A DNA stretch of 64,000 bases from JAFNAG01 sp963739235. Its GTDB lineage: Bacteria > Acidobacteriota > UBA6911. How positions within the stretch are numbered: position 1 is the stretch's first letter; every line of letters starts with the position of its first letter. The position numbers were made by a program, and so were the translations under genes. Where the stretch lies: contig CAVTZY010000024.1 in the NCBI GenBank assembly GCA_963739235.1, positions 310,001-374,000 on the forward strand. Direction: 5' to 3'. Below the pieces are notes generated by a model. The model was not told where the DNA came from. It did not search any database and worked only from the letters and a program-made list of their open reading frames with translations. Shown one piece after another: positions 1-8,540 of the stretch.

Positions 1-110
1 GGCTTGATCCCCCCAGTTCACGCCGGGCCGCGACATCGGCCACCAGGCGAATGGCTAGCTTCAATTCCCTCAGTCGCCTCTCATTGGCCGAGTAACCCTT
101 GAGGATATTA

Positions 111-198
111 GAAACCAGGGACGCTACGCTATTTTGTCCATTTGAGAACATTACTTGTTCTTTCCACTTGTGCAAAATAGGGTGGCGTCCCTAGTTGC
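111..198. repeat. ~80-bp imperfect hairpin repeat, copy 1
   Basis: Two inverted arms of about 20 bases (117-136, starting AGGGACGCTACG, and 173-192, ending GGTGGCGTCCCT) face each other across a loop of about 36 bases. The loop plus right arm (143-194) recurs almost unchanged at 15945-15996, and related hairpins lie just upstream of both esterase copies (6558-6616 and 14149-14205). The recurrence in gaps points to a dispersed REP/MITE-like family rather than a single terminator. Confidence 0.7.
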
Positions 199-254
199 CC
201 CTAGTTGCCCACGGCGCGTCCCCTGCAAACGTGGTTTAGCCTTTTTCATGATGA

Positions 255-929
255 TCACCAAAGAGGTTTTCCGGTGACCTTCTTTGCGTGAGCATTGATT
301 TGCCCACCCGTTTTGGAGACAACCTTCTGAAGAAAGGCAACATGCTCCTTCACCCACTTTTCGTCAAGTTGTAAGCGGACTTTACCGCGGTGCGCGATTT
401 GGCCACGAACTTCGACGAGGGCATCCAGCTTTTTGGACGCGACCTCTGGCGTGAAGCCTTCGAACTCCCAGGAAGTTCGAATATCAGCGATGCCGAGCAC
501 TCTCCTCACGAACTCGGCCGTGTTCTGTGCCTTCGGCGTGTTGAAACTTCTTTCGCGCGCCAATCGCAAGCCCGGCAGTCTGTCCTTCAAGTACTGCCGC
601 CATCCGCTGTCTGCAAGTTGCCACATCCATATCTCATTCTTCTCCTCCTTTATCTCGTCGGCAACCTGTTTCTTGATCTCCTTCGGCAGTTTCGTGGCGT
701 CGCTTGCGTGTTGGACAAGGTGGTCAAGTGCCTCAGAGCAGATGTCTTCAACATATGCCTCCCAATGACTCACCATTAGAACGACCGCCGAGCGGAAGAC
801 TACCCCATAACCTTCAGGAACTGATTCTCCATCCACTTCCCACAAGCCAACAACCGCTCGGTAGAGATCAATGAGGTTGTCGATGTCTTCAGCGTTCTGC
901 TTGAATCGTTTCCAGGCGTTGCTAGGCAT
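255..929 (-). CDS. HEPN-domain protein, probable RiboL-PSP/MAE_28990-type ribonuclease
   Basis: This 224-aa soluble protein has no signal peptide or membrane segment. It resembles the RiboL-PSP/MAE_28990-like HEPN families. The helical N-terminal half leads to a signature Rx4H motif near residue 175 (VRGQIAHRG), which is the catalytic motif of HEPN RNases. Known members cut RNA as toxins or in anti-phage defence. No antitoxin or minimal nucleotidyltransferase lies next to it in the window; the sequence upstream (930-2127) is non-coding. It stands alone between repeats, which is common for mobile defence genes. The start is the ATG at 929, with no clear ribosome site. The family is fairly sure; the role is inference. 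Confidence 0.7.
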   Translation of the reverse strand: MPSNAWKRFKQNAEDIDNLIDLYRAVVGLWEVDGESVPEGYGVVFRSAVVLMVSHWEAYVEDICSEALDHLVQHASDATKLPKEIKKQVADEIKEEKNEIWMWQLADSGWRQYLKDRLPGLRLARERSFNTPKAQNTAEFVRRVLGIADIRTSWEFEGFTPEVASKKLDALVEVRGQIAHRGKVRLQLDEKWVKEHVAFLQKVVSKTGGQINAHAKKVTGKPLW

Positions 930-2127
930 TGCTTGACTGTCAACCTTGAATCATACAGGTCTGACGAAATAGATATGGGGCCAGGAAGTGGCGATGTATT
1001 TCGACAGCTTCCCGAGCCAGATCGGCGTTAACCAATCGTTGTTCCGCAAGCTAGAGATGCCGCCGAATGGGCGGTGTAGCCAGATAGGCCGCGGGCCTGG
1101 CCCTGCCAATCGGATGATAGCGGCAATTCTTCACTCGCCCTCTCCTCACCATGCAGACCCCGCGGTGTTACGCGGCGGCTTATTCCAGGGCGATTGAGGC
1201 ACGCTTGGCCAGGAAATTCCAGGCATGACGTAGCCGGCGGCAGACTTGCACACTGGCTCAAGTCCTATCCGTGCTTCATATGTCGCGCTGATGCGTCACG
1301 TTCATTTCAGAAGCGAATTCACTCGATCTGCAAGAAGAGCATTGCCTTGCTCATCATTCCCGTGCCGCTGGAATCGCAGCGGCCGTCCTTTGTCTGATTC
1401 GTTCCCGATTCCGTTCCCGCTCGCTTGCACAGGGAACGGGAACGGAAGGAACGAAATCGTCCTGGCCGATTTCTGCGCGGCAAAAGCCTCCAGGGTAATT
1501 TTGTACTGGCATGAAAATTGCCGCTCCTCGATATTTCAATAGCTTACGAGACGGCGCAATCAGCCAGGACAATGCGGAATGCTGGGAATGGCTCTTGATG
1601 CACGCTATTCCAGGGAACCTGCCCGATCGTGCCGGGTTCCTCCTGAATTAATGCGCCGCGTAACACGATTACGACTAGGAGGTTTCCATTTTCGGCAACT
1701 GTTACAATCCATTTGTTTGGATCGTCAAAATCGACCGATTGTAACAGAATTGTCACTACACGGGGTCAAAAAAGGGGCAAAATGGGGCAAAGTGAGATAA
1801 GAAGGGAATCGCGCTAAATTGCAGTCGGCGAAGGGATTTAATTGAATTCTAACGGTTTATCCAAAATCCCCGATTAGCGTTTCAAGACCGCCGTCTTTGT
1901 GACAGCTTTCAAGCAAGAGCGCACGCAGCTTCCGTGTCAATGTACGGGTAATGCGTTATACGTCCGGAATGCCGATTTTTCGCCCATGTGGCTGGTCATT
2001 CATCAACTTCCCACAAAGCCGTTAACCGCCCGCGTGAACGTAATACGTCGCTTCGGCGAGGATCCTTTTCACAAAACAGCGAACCCGAAGTTCGGGGTTA
2101 GGACGCGTTTCAAAAAAAGTAAACTGT
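930..2127. other. Intergenic region without a convincing gene
   Basis: About 1.2 kb in which the open frames are short and mutually overlapping, with no recognisable protein motif. Apart from the direct repeat described separately (1681-1895), I see no structure I can support. Confidence 0.6.
1681..1895 (+). repeat. 215-bp direct repeat, copy A (partner at 6259-6474)
   Basis: This stretch matches 6259-6474 in the same orientation along nearly its whole length, with scattered substitutions. Shared landmarks are TTCGGCAACTG/CTCGGCAACTG near the left end, AAGGGAATCGCGCTAAATT in the middle, and GCGTTTCAAGACCGCCG at the right end. The right-end core corresponds, on the minus strand, to the anticodon-loop part of a tRNA-Ser-like sequence that continues only at the other copy. 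The reverse strand of both copies can encode a short similar peptide (WIVTVAE), so the repeat may derive from a former gene end. Confidence 0.75.
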
Positions 2128-2409
2128 TCAGTGTTTTCGCAGCTGGCGAGCCCATAACGCAAGCCAGAGGGCAATAAACGCAAGCAAGAGTAACCAGAGT
2201 TTAATAAGGGCCAACCCCCAGAACCATACGTTTCTCACAGTGTCCCAACTGGCATTCGGTCCCCACAAGTACAATTCCAAGTTCGGACGCAAGGCCATGA
2301 AAACCAGATAGATGATCCACTGCACCAACAGGAATCCTAATCCAATCAAAAACGTCCACCACCCTGCTGCCGCGGCGCATCTGACTCGCAACTCAAATAT
2401 ATCGTTCAA
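2128..2409 (-). CDS. Small membrane protein, unknown function
   Basis: The protein is about 93 aa with two or three hydrophobic segments: residues ~12-40 (TFLIGLGFLLVQWIIYLVFMA) and ~62-88 (a Leu/Trp-rich run ending LALWARQLRKH). The basic tail suggests a cytoplasmic C-terminus. I chose the TTG at 2409 because an AGGGGA ribosome site lies six bases before it; a TTG at 2436 would add nine residues but has no site. I do not recognise a family. The neighbours are non-coding, so context does not help. The balanced hydrophobic/charged pattern argues that it is a real gene. Confidence 0.5.
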   Translation of the reverse strand: MNDIFELRVRCAAAAGWWTFLIGLGFLLVQWIIYLVFMALRPNLELYLWGPNASWDTVRNVWFWGLALIKLWLLLLAFIALWLALWARQLRKH

Positions 2410-2436
2410 GGCGGTCCCCTTTCTGAATCTACCCAA

Positions 2437-3013
2437 GTATGTCTGTTTTGACGGGCATTTGGTTCACACTTCCTTTCTCAGGAGAGTGTGTCATGTGGCA
2501 CGATTTTTCGAGATGTTCTTATCTCATCGCCGATGGGCGCAAGACCAAAATTGGATTGTATGGAACCTCTTTAAAGGAATGCAGGCTCCATTCCCGATGC
2601 TTACCTCGGAAATCAAGGCATCCTGTGCAACCAGAATTCGTGCAATAATACTGCCGCTTTCCCATGTTTTGACAGCAATTTATAGAGAGAATCGATCTCA
2701 ATTGCTTTAAAGTGGGGTACACGGAAACTGATTTTTCTTGCACCGGCCACCGACCAGATACGAATTCTACCCAGATCTCTGCGTTTTTGTCATTGTACGA
2801 GATCGCCGTTCGCCCAGAATGGCCGGGTCAATCGCCGTCCGAATGCCAGGCCGTGGATAAAATAGACTTTTTCTTCCTTATCTGCATCTTAAGAGCACGC
2901 ACGGTGACGTGTCTCCTGCGTTGTGCCACCGTACACGGGCGGAGCTGGATTAATTAGCTTCGAAAAATGATCCCTCTTGAGAATCATCCAACAGAGGCGT
3001 AGGAGAATAAACC
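2437..3013. other. Intergenic region with one copy of a 20-bp dispersed motif
   Basis: No gene is supported here. At 2712-2731 there is a motif with core TACACGGAAACTGA preceded by GTGG; closely similar copies occur at 4362-4381 and 6125-6143, all on the plus strand and all in gaps. The end of this stretch is the leader of the next gene, with an AGGAG ribosome site at about 3000. Confidence 0.5.
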
Positions 3014-4198
3014 ATGAAATCCTGCCGTTTGTTTATTGTTCTGTCCTTCTGCCTTTTGTTTTCTTTTTCGAGCGAGCGCATCGCCGCGCACCAGCAGAGG
3101 ATTGCGGGCGATGGGAGCCTCCTTCTCCCTGGCGCTACACCCGAGCAGGCGGGACAGCAATCGGATAAGATACTGCAGAATCTCGCCGACACGAGTCAGC
3201 TGGAACTTACCCGCAAGAGGAAGCAGCCCGCTCCGATGGCCTTGGCGCAGACCATCTCAGCGCAAGATCAGAATTCAATCAGATTCGATAATGTTCCCTT
3301 GCTTCAATTCTTGCGGCAAATGATGCGACGGCTCGACATCTCGGTTATTCTCGTGGACAGTAACGTCAAGCTGCAAGGATACGTTACCATTCACAGGGAT
3401 GCCCCGGTTTCTAGGCAAGAACTGCTGAGTATTTTCATTGATGAACTGCGCACCAGTGATGCCGTACTTGTCAAATCGGGAAGCATCATGCAGATTGTCC
3501 GCAACTCGCGAGATTTGGGTGAAGGGTTTGAGCCTGTAACCAGTCCGGCGGAGATTGTGCCGCGCCCCCCGGGCGGTGGCGTGACTATGGGTCATGATCA
3601 TTGTCCTATTTCTGACTTCATCGTTCAGATCGCTGATATGTTAGATATCATTCCTCTTGTGATCAGTCCGGCCATTCGTGGAAGTGTTACCCTTTTCGGT
3701 GAAGCTGTGATCGGCAGAGAGCAAGTGTATTCGATCCTGAACACGGTTCTGAAAAATAACGGTGCCCTGATCATCGAGTCTGCCGGTAACTATCAAATCG
3801 TTCCGGCTTCCAGAAATGTGCCGCAGGGATGGAAGATTTTGGACAGCCCGCCTGCACCCTCCCGCAGCTTTCCACGGCATGGCCGCGTTGTGAAACAGGA
3901 AGAATTGGAATCCCACATCCTAACCCGAGTCGAACCCGCACTTGTGTTCGCAGATGGACGCAGGCTCACCGGAGAGGTGCAGTTGTATATTGCATTGAAC
4001 GAACGAGGAGAGTTGGAGCTTTTGCGTGCCATCGCTCCTGCGGCGTTGCCGCTCGCCGAGGCCGCGATTGACGCTGTGAGGCAATGGCATTTCAAACCGT
4101 TTGCGGATGCAAACGGATTGCCCCAAAGAGTTTGGGCTTTGATCACCATTGTGTTCGATGCGCCGAAGCCGAGCCTGCTGGGCACATCTCGCAACTGA
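3014..4198 (+). CDS. Periplasmic protein: two secretin-type N-domains plus a TonB C-terminal domain
   Basis: 394 aa with a signal peptide (residues 1-24, basic start then a Leu/Phe-rich core). Two repeated modules follow, at ~90-165 (FDNVPLLQFLRQMMRRLDIS...VTIHRDAP) and ~195-270 (ISDFIVQIADMLDIIPLVIS...GSVTLFGEA). Both have the pattern of the GspD/PilQ secretin N-domains (STN/N0 and N1 type), but the secretin channel itself is absent. Residues ~310-385 (AIDAVRQWHFKPF) look like a TonB C-terminal domain. Such proteins would act in the periplasm, contacting outer-membrane receptors or sensing stress; the precise role is unknown. The start is fixed by an AGGAG site seven bases before the ATG. 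It lies upstream of and convergent with the sigma/anti-sigma pair. Confidence 0.65.
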   Translation: MKSCRLFIVLSFCLLFSFSSERIAAHQQRIAGDGSLLLPGATPEQAGQQSDKILQNLADTSQLELTRKRKQPAPMALAQTISAQDQNSIRFDNVPLLQFLRQMMRRLDISVILVDSNVKLQGYVTIHRDAPVSRQELLSIFIDELRTSDAVLVKSGSIMQIVRNSRDLGEGFEPVTSPAEIVPRPPGGGVTMGHDHCPISDFIVQIADMLDIIPLVISPAIRGSVTLFGEAVIGREQVYSILNTVLKNNGALIIESAGNYQIVPASRNVPQGWKILDSPPAPSRSFPRHGRVVKQEELESHILTRVEPALVFADGRRLTGEVQLYIALNERGELELLRAIAPAALPLAEAAIDAVRQWHFKPFADANGLPQRVWALITIVFDAPKPSLLGTSRN

Positions 4199-4575
4199 AT
4201 GGCTTGCACGGCTGATCCGCTCAGGGTTTGTTACATATTTCCAAGCTGGTTCTGGAGAAAAATAGCAGTTTCTGAGGGAAATTTGCGCGAGCAGCTTCTG
4301 AGCTTTATCTCCCATCATCGCAGTATGTTAAGGGAGTGAACCTTAGGTCAGTTGTGGTATAGTGGCCTACACGGAAACTGACATTTAGCCACTGCTGTTC
4401 GGCCCAATCAAACGTTCAGTTCTTTGTTCTGTCGGGACTATTCCCCGGATGCATGCTCCTCAGAGAAGTTGTGCCGAGGATTTTAACGGCCTTATTAGCA
4501 TCCCCCCCTTGCGCACCTGGAGTCGTTGCAGGTCAAGAACTTGGTGACCTGTCATGGCAACGCCGAGGACAGAAA
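4199..4575. other. Intergenic region between convergent genes
   Basis: Contains one copy of the dispersed GTGG..TACACGGAAACTGA motif (4362-4381). No open frame or RNA gene is supported. Confidence 0.5.
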
Positions 4576-4896
4576 TTAGCCGAGTCCGGCCAGGATGGAG
4601 GTTAGTAGGGACGTGAACCGAGGCACGACGATGGCCGTCAGCGCCAACACCGCGGCCCAGCCGATTAAGTCCAGGATTTCCGGAAGCAGGGACGGCACGC
4701 GTACCGGGAGTTCCCGCGCAATTCGATCGTGCACGGCGGAGGCCAGGTCCTTCGGCGCGCATATGCCTGCGAAGGCGGCATCGAATCTCTCGTCGACTTC
4801 GGCCCACGCCGCCAGCAGCGCGTGGCACTCTTCACAGTGAGCGGCATGACCCTCGCTGCCTTCGTTTAATAGCTCTTCCAACTCAGGGCAGGCCAT
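4576..4896 (-). CDS. Zinc-finger anti-sigma factor with one membrane segment
   Basis: 106 aa. The N-terminal part has an H-x3-C-x2-C zinc motif (His17, Cys21, Cys24 in GHAAHCEEC), the hallmark of ZAS/zf-HC2 anti-sigma factors that bind an ECF sigma factor. A single hydrophobic segment follows at ~75-100 (IGWAAVLALTAIVV). The start ATG overlaps the stop of the sigma gene (TAATG), so the two are translationally coupled. By family precedent it holds the sigma factor at the inner membrane until a signal releases it. The periplasmic tail is very short, so the signal is probably sensed through another partner; this last point is inference. Confidence 0.85.
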   Translation of the reverse strand: MACPELEELLNEGSEGHAAHCEECHALLAAWAEVDERFDAAFAGICAPKDLASAVHDRIARELPVRVPSLLPEILDLIGWAAVLALTAIVVPRFTSLLTSILAGLG

Positions 4897-5405
4897 TATA
4901 GAGCCCCTTTCCGCACCCGCTTGCGGGCCATTTCCTCGGCCAGGCTCTTCCGCGCACGAAACAGGTAGGTCTTCACCGTTCCGACCGGAATGTCTAGCAT
5001 GGACGCCACTTCATCATACGACTTCTCTTGCATGTAAAAAAGCGCTACTACCTGCCGGTACCTGGCAGGCAACCGGTCCAGCAATTCCGCGGCCTCCGGG
5101 GGGCCCACGATTGACCACTCGGCGGCAGCCCGTCGCTCCATCTCGCGGCGCGAGGCAGGTTCGTCGATGGAAACGAACCGGGTGTCCCTTCGCTCCAGGG
5201 CCGTGAGGCAGGCATTCCGCGCAATCGTGTAGATCCAGGTGGAGATCGACGATTCGGCACGAAACCCGGGCAGGCCCTTCCACACCCGGACCAGCACATC
5301 CTGGGCAGTCTCCTCGGCGGCGGCGCGGTCTCCCAACATCGAATAAGCAAGGCGGAGGATCTTATCCTGGTATTCGCGGATGATCCGTTCGAAGTCTTCC
5401 GCCAT
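4896..5405 (-). CDS. ECF RNA polymerase sigma factor (RpoE-like)
   Basis: 169 aa from the chosen ATG at 5405 (an upstream ATG at 5477 would add 24 residues that do not look like sigma-factor sequence). Region 2 is clear (LRLAYSMLGDRAAAEETAQD, then WKGLPGFRAESSISTWIYT), and region 4 carries the helix-turn-helix (SYDEVASMLDIPVGTVKTYL). It directs RNA polymerase to a small regulon. The downstream gene is its zinc-finger anti-sigma factor, and a DUF6249-like membrane protein diverges upstream, 88 bp away. That spacing is enough for an autoregulated divergent promoter, although I cannot define its -35/-10 sites. Confidence 0.9.
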   Translation of the reverse strand: MAEDFERIIREYQDKILRLAYSMLGDRAAAEETAQDVLVRVWKGLPGFRAESSISTWIYTIARNACLTALERRDTRFVSIDEPASRREMERRAAAEWSIVGPPEAAELLDRLPARYRQVVALFYMQEKSYDEVASMLDIPVGTVKTYLFRARKSLAEEMARKRVRKGAL

Positions 5406-5492
5406 AGCACTATTTAGACCCTGTCTCAATGAGCCAAAGTTTCGAAACTTCTGCCTTGGGGCGCTAGTCTCAATCACCAGGAGGAATCAATA

Positions 5493-5975
5493 ATGCTCAA
5501 TGAAGCTGGATTTTTTCTCATTCTCTTGATCGCCACTCAGGTGGTCATCTTTGTAGCATTGTACTTCCGTCACCGCAACCTGCAGATGTTTCATCAGGAG
5601 CGGATGGCTGCGCTCGAAAAAGGGACTTCCATTCCGATCGGGCACGCACTGGCGCCATGGTCCCCGCGGGTCTACCTGTTGCGCGGCTTATTGTGGAGTT
5701 TTGCGGGCGCTGCCCTGATCATCAGCTTGTTGGGCATTGCTGCCGCAACCCGTCGCCCCGAATCTGCTGAGTCCACACTTTGGAGAGCCAAGAGCTTGGC
5801 TCAAAGCTTCAATATGTCCGCGGAAGAGGCAAAACAGATCATCGAAAAGGACCGAGACACCGGTCGGAATGGAATGCCGCGGAGCGTCGCTTTATTGGGC
5901 CTCATTCCTCTGGGAGTTGGCCTAGCCTATCTCGTCTTCTACTATGCGGGCGACATCCGGCGCTCCGATGGATGA
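5493..5975 (+). CDS. Membrane protein resembling DUF6249
   Basis: 160 aa with three hydrophobic segments: ~5-25 (FFLILLIATQVVIFVALYF), ~62-85 (LLRGLLWSFAGAALIISLLG) and ~132-152. The first loop has HQERMAALEKG, a pattern I associate with DUF6249-type proteins that sit next to ECF sigma genes. The start is well fixed by an AGGAGG site nine bases upstream of the ATG. It diverges from the sigma factor gene, so it may be part of its regulon or of its sensing apparatus; neither is shown by sequence. Function unknown. Confidence 0.6.
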   Translation: MLNEAGFFLILLIATQVVIFVALYFRHRNLQMFHQERMAALEKGTSIPIGHALAPWSPRVYLLRGLLWSFAGAALIISLLGIAAATRRPESAESTLWRAKSLAQSFNMSAEEAKQIIEKDRDTGRNGMPRSVALLGLIPLGVGLAYLVFYYAGDIRRSDG

Positions 5976-6258
5976 ATGCGACACGCTACCTTTAACACGA
6001 AAGGTGCGCATACCGTCCCGGCAAAAGCATTGAATTTAGCATGAAAAATGAGGAGCAGGTATAATTGCCGCATAAGGCTGAAATAGAAAGGTTTGCCACC
6101 AAAAGATTCCTTGCCGGGCGTATTGTGGTCTATACGGAAACTACGATGCGGTCCAGAAACGGCGCTCGGGTAAGTTGGCGACTTGAGAATTCCGGTGTTG
6201 GATTCTTCTCGCCAAATCCACCTGATAGATCGGCGACACTCTCCAAAAACGAGTGGGA

Positions 6259-6474
6259 GTTTCCACCCTCGGCAACTGTTACAATCCATTTTTTTGGATC
6301 TTCAAAATCGACTGATTGTAACCAAATTGTCACTATACGTGGTCGAAAAAGGGGCAAAATGAGGCAAAGTGGGATAAGAAGGGAATCGCGCTAAATTACG
6401 GTCGGCGAAGGGATTAAGTTGATTCTTAACGGTTTATCGAAAACCCCCGATTAGCGTTTCAAGACCGCCGCCTT
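6259..6474 (+). repeat. 216-bp direct repeat, copy B (partner at 1681-1895)
   Basis: Second copy of the direct repeat. Here the right-end core (GCGTTTCAAGACCGCCG) runs directly into the rest of a tRNA-Ser 5' half on the minus strand, whereas at copy A the homology stops. This asymmetry is what an integration or recombination event at a tRNA gene can leave behind. The two copies enclose 4.4 kb (the membrane protein, secretin/TonB protein, sigma/anti-sigma pair and DUF6249-like gene). Confidence 0.75.
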
Positions 6475-6495
6475 CAACCACTCGGCCATTCCTCC
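6451..6495 (-). pseudogene. Truncated tRNA-Ser-like 5' half
   Basis: Read on the minus strand from 6495, the sequence gives the acceptor 5' strand GGAGGAA, the D-arm GCCGAGTGGTTGAAGGC typical of tRNA-Ser, and an anticodon loop CTTGAAA (UGA). The 3' strand of the anticodon stem does not pair, and no T-arm or CCA-side acceptor strand follows, so it cannot be an intact tRNA. A short hairpin (ATCG...CGAT) just after it could be a relic of the long variable arm. Most likely a fragment left by recombination. Confidence 0.5.
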
Positions 6496-6557
6496 GGAGA
6501 CTTTAGTGGGAGAGGATGTTACGCTTTCCCTATTACAGTTGACGAGCTTGAAAGCTA

Positions 6558-6616
6558 GAAACTGGAGACGCTCCCTATTTTGCGTATGCCGATCAACTGG
6601 GTGGCGATCCTAGTTT
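6558..6616. repeat. Hairpin repeat, copy 2, upstream of esterase copy 1
   Basis: Imperfect arms GAAACTGGAGACGC and CGATCCTAGTTTC enclose a segment containing CTCCCTATTTTGCGTATGCC. The internal segment is nearly identical to that at 14149-14205, which lies upstream of the second esterase copy. It belongs to the same family as the hairpin at 111-198. Confidence 0.6.
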
Positions 6617-6632
6617 CCCTGGAGGTGCCCGA

Positions 6633-8256
6633 ATGCATCGCTTCGTGATTTCAATAATCCTGGCCGGCGTTGTTTCAGCCGGCATGCCTGGTGCAGCCGT
6701 CGGCCAGCGTATTGAAGTTTCCTTTGCGCCGTCCGCTCACTCGCAACTCATAACCGGGCGCGTCTTCGTGGTCCTTTCGAAAACCGACACGCCGGAACCG
6801 CGTTTGCAGGCTGGTGCGTGGCGGACGTCGGAAACGCCATTTTTCGGCCTCGACGTTCGAGCAATGGAAACCCGGGCAGGCGACGGTAATCGACGCGTCG
6901 ACGCCCGGCTATCCGCTCAAGAGCCTCAAGGATGTACCCGCGGGCGACTACTTTGTGCAGGCTCTGGCAAATGTCTATACCCGATTCCAGCGCTCAGACG
7001 GCCACACGATCTGGGTCCACATGGACCAGTGGGAGGGACAGAAATTCGATCGATCTCCGGGCAACTTGTATAGCGAGGTGCAAAGGATTCACCTGGATCT
7101 CGCGGCGGGCCATGATGTGAAGCTCCAACTCACCAAGGTGATTCCGCCGGTTGACATGCCGCCGGACACGGCCTGGGTAAAGCGCGTGAGAATCCAGAGC
7201 AAGCTGTTGACGGAGTTTTGGGGTCACCCGTTTCTCCTGGGCGCGACGGTGCTGCTGCCGAAGGATTACGACCGGCATCCTGAAGAGCGCTATCCGGTGA
7301 TCTATGTTCAGGGGCACTTCGGACTCGGCGCCCCGTTCGCCTTCAGCGAAAAACCACCCGCGTCCGGGCGTGGGGGGGCGGGCTACGAATTCGGGCAGGA
7401 ATGGATGTCCGATGGTTTTCCGCGCATGATTGCGGTGACGTTCCAGCATCCAACGCCGTATTTTGATGATTCCTACGCTGTGAATTCAGCCAATAACGGC
7501 CCGTACGGCGACGCCCTGTTCGGCGAGTTGATCCCGTATCTCGAGCAGCATTTCCGCTTCAGCCGCGAACCCTATGCACGTGTGCTCACCGGCGGCTCGA
7601 CGGGCGGATGGGAATCGCTCGCACTCCAGGTGCATCATCCTGAGTTTTTCGGGGGCACGTGGACGTTTTACCCCGATCCGGTCGATTTCCGGCGCTGGGA
7701 AATGATCAACATTTACGAGGACCCGAACGCGTTTGAAGTTCCCGGCTTTCAGTACGTCGTCCGGGAACGCCCGATGATGCGCACGGCGGAAGGACAGGTG
7801 GTCGAGACCGTGCGGCAGAAGAGTCAACTGGAGGCGGTGCTCGGAAGCAAGGGCCGTTCGGCCGAGCAGTACATGGCTTGGGAGGCGGTTTACGGACCCG
7901 TGGGCGCGGACGGATATCCTGTGCCGCTGTGGGACAAAGTGACGGGCAAGATCAATCGCGACGTGGCAAATTACATGCGCGACCACGGATACGATCTTTC
8001 TTACTTTGTGCGAACGAATTGGGCCCGGCTCGGTCCGCAGCTGAACGGCAAGCTGCATCTTTACTGCGGCGAAATGGACAACTACCACCTGAACCTGGCG
8101 GTCTATCTGTTCGAAGAGTTCATGAAGACGACCGATGCAGCCGCGACCTTCGAGTACGGACGGCCCATGAAGGGTCACGGATGGCATCCGATGAGCGATG
8201 CGGAGTTAGTGAGGATGATGGCCGCGCACATCGAAAAGAGCCGGCCCGCCCGGTAG
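6633..8256 (+). pseudogene. Esterase-like alpha/beta hydrolase, copy 1, frameshifted
   Basis: Same gene as the intact copy at 14294-15997, almost base for base (offset 7660). Near 6856 copy 1 reads GACGTTCGAG where copy 2 reads AACGTCGAG; the extra T shifts the frame after residue ~76, and the protein resumes in the next frame through to the TAG at 8256. A GGAGGTG ribosome site precedes the ATG at 6633, and the first 25 residues look like a signal peptide. The C-terminal part keeps the GGSTGG nucleophile elbow. Either a pseudogene or a sequencing error. The near-identity over more than 1.3 kb implies a recent duplication or gene conversion. Confidence 0.75.
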
Positions 8257-8540
8257 TAGTCCCTTCGAAGAATTTCGGATTCTCTGAAAATGAGGGCCGT
8301 CTACCTCGTTTGTCAGGATTCTATGCGCCGACGAATTGCAAGCCGGGTAACGTAATTGACATCACTGAGAAATTTGAATTATCGTCTCGATCGAAGACAG
8401 GCGCGGCGATCAACCTCGATGGGTCAGACGCCCGGCGACATGAACAATGGGAAAACCCGCGAGGCTCAGCATGGCGGGCGGTGGCGACCGCCCATGCCAA
8501 TGTGCGGATAATCGAATCCGTGAGTTTTTGAGGAGGTTTC

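Noticed and set aside
6406..6495. Intact tRNA-Ser gene
   Set aside because: The acceptor 3' strand, T-arm and anticodon-stem pairing are missing; only the 5' half is convincing.
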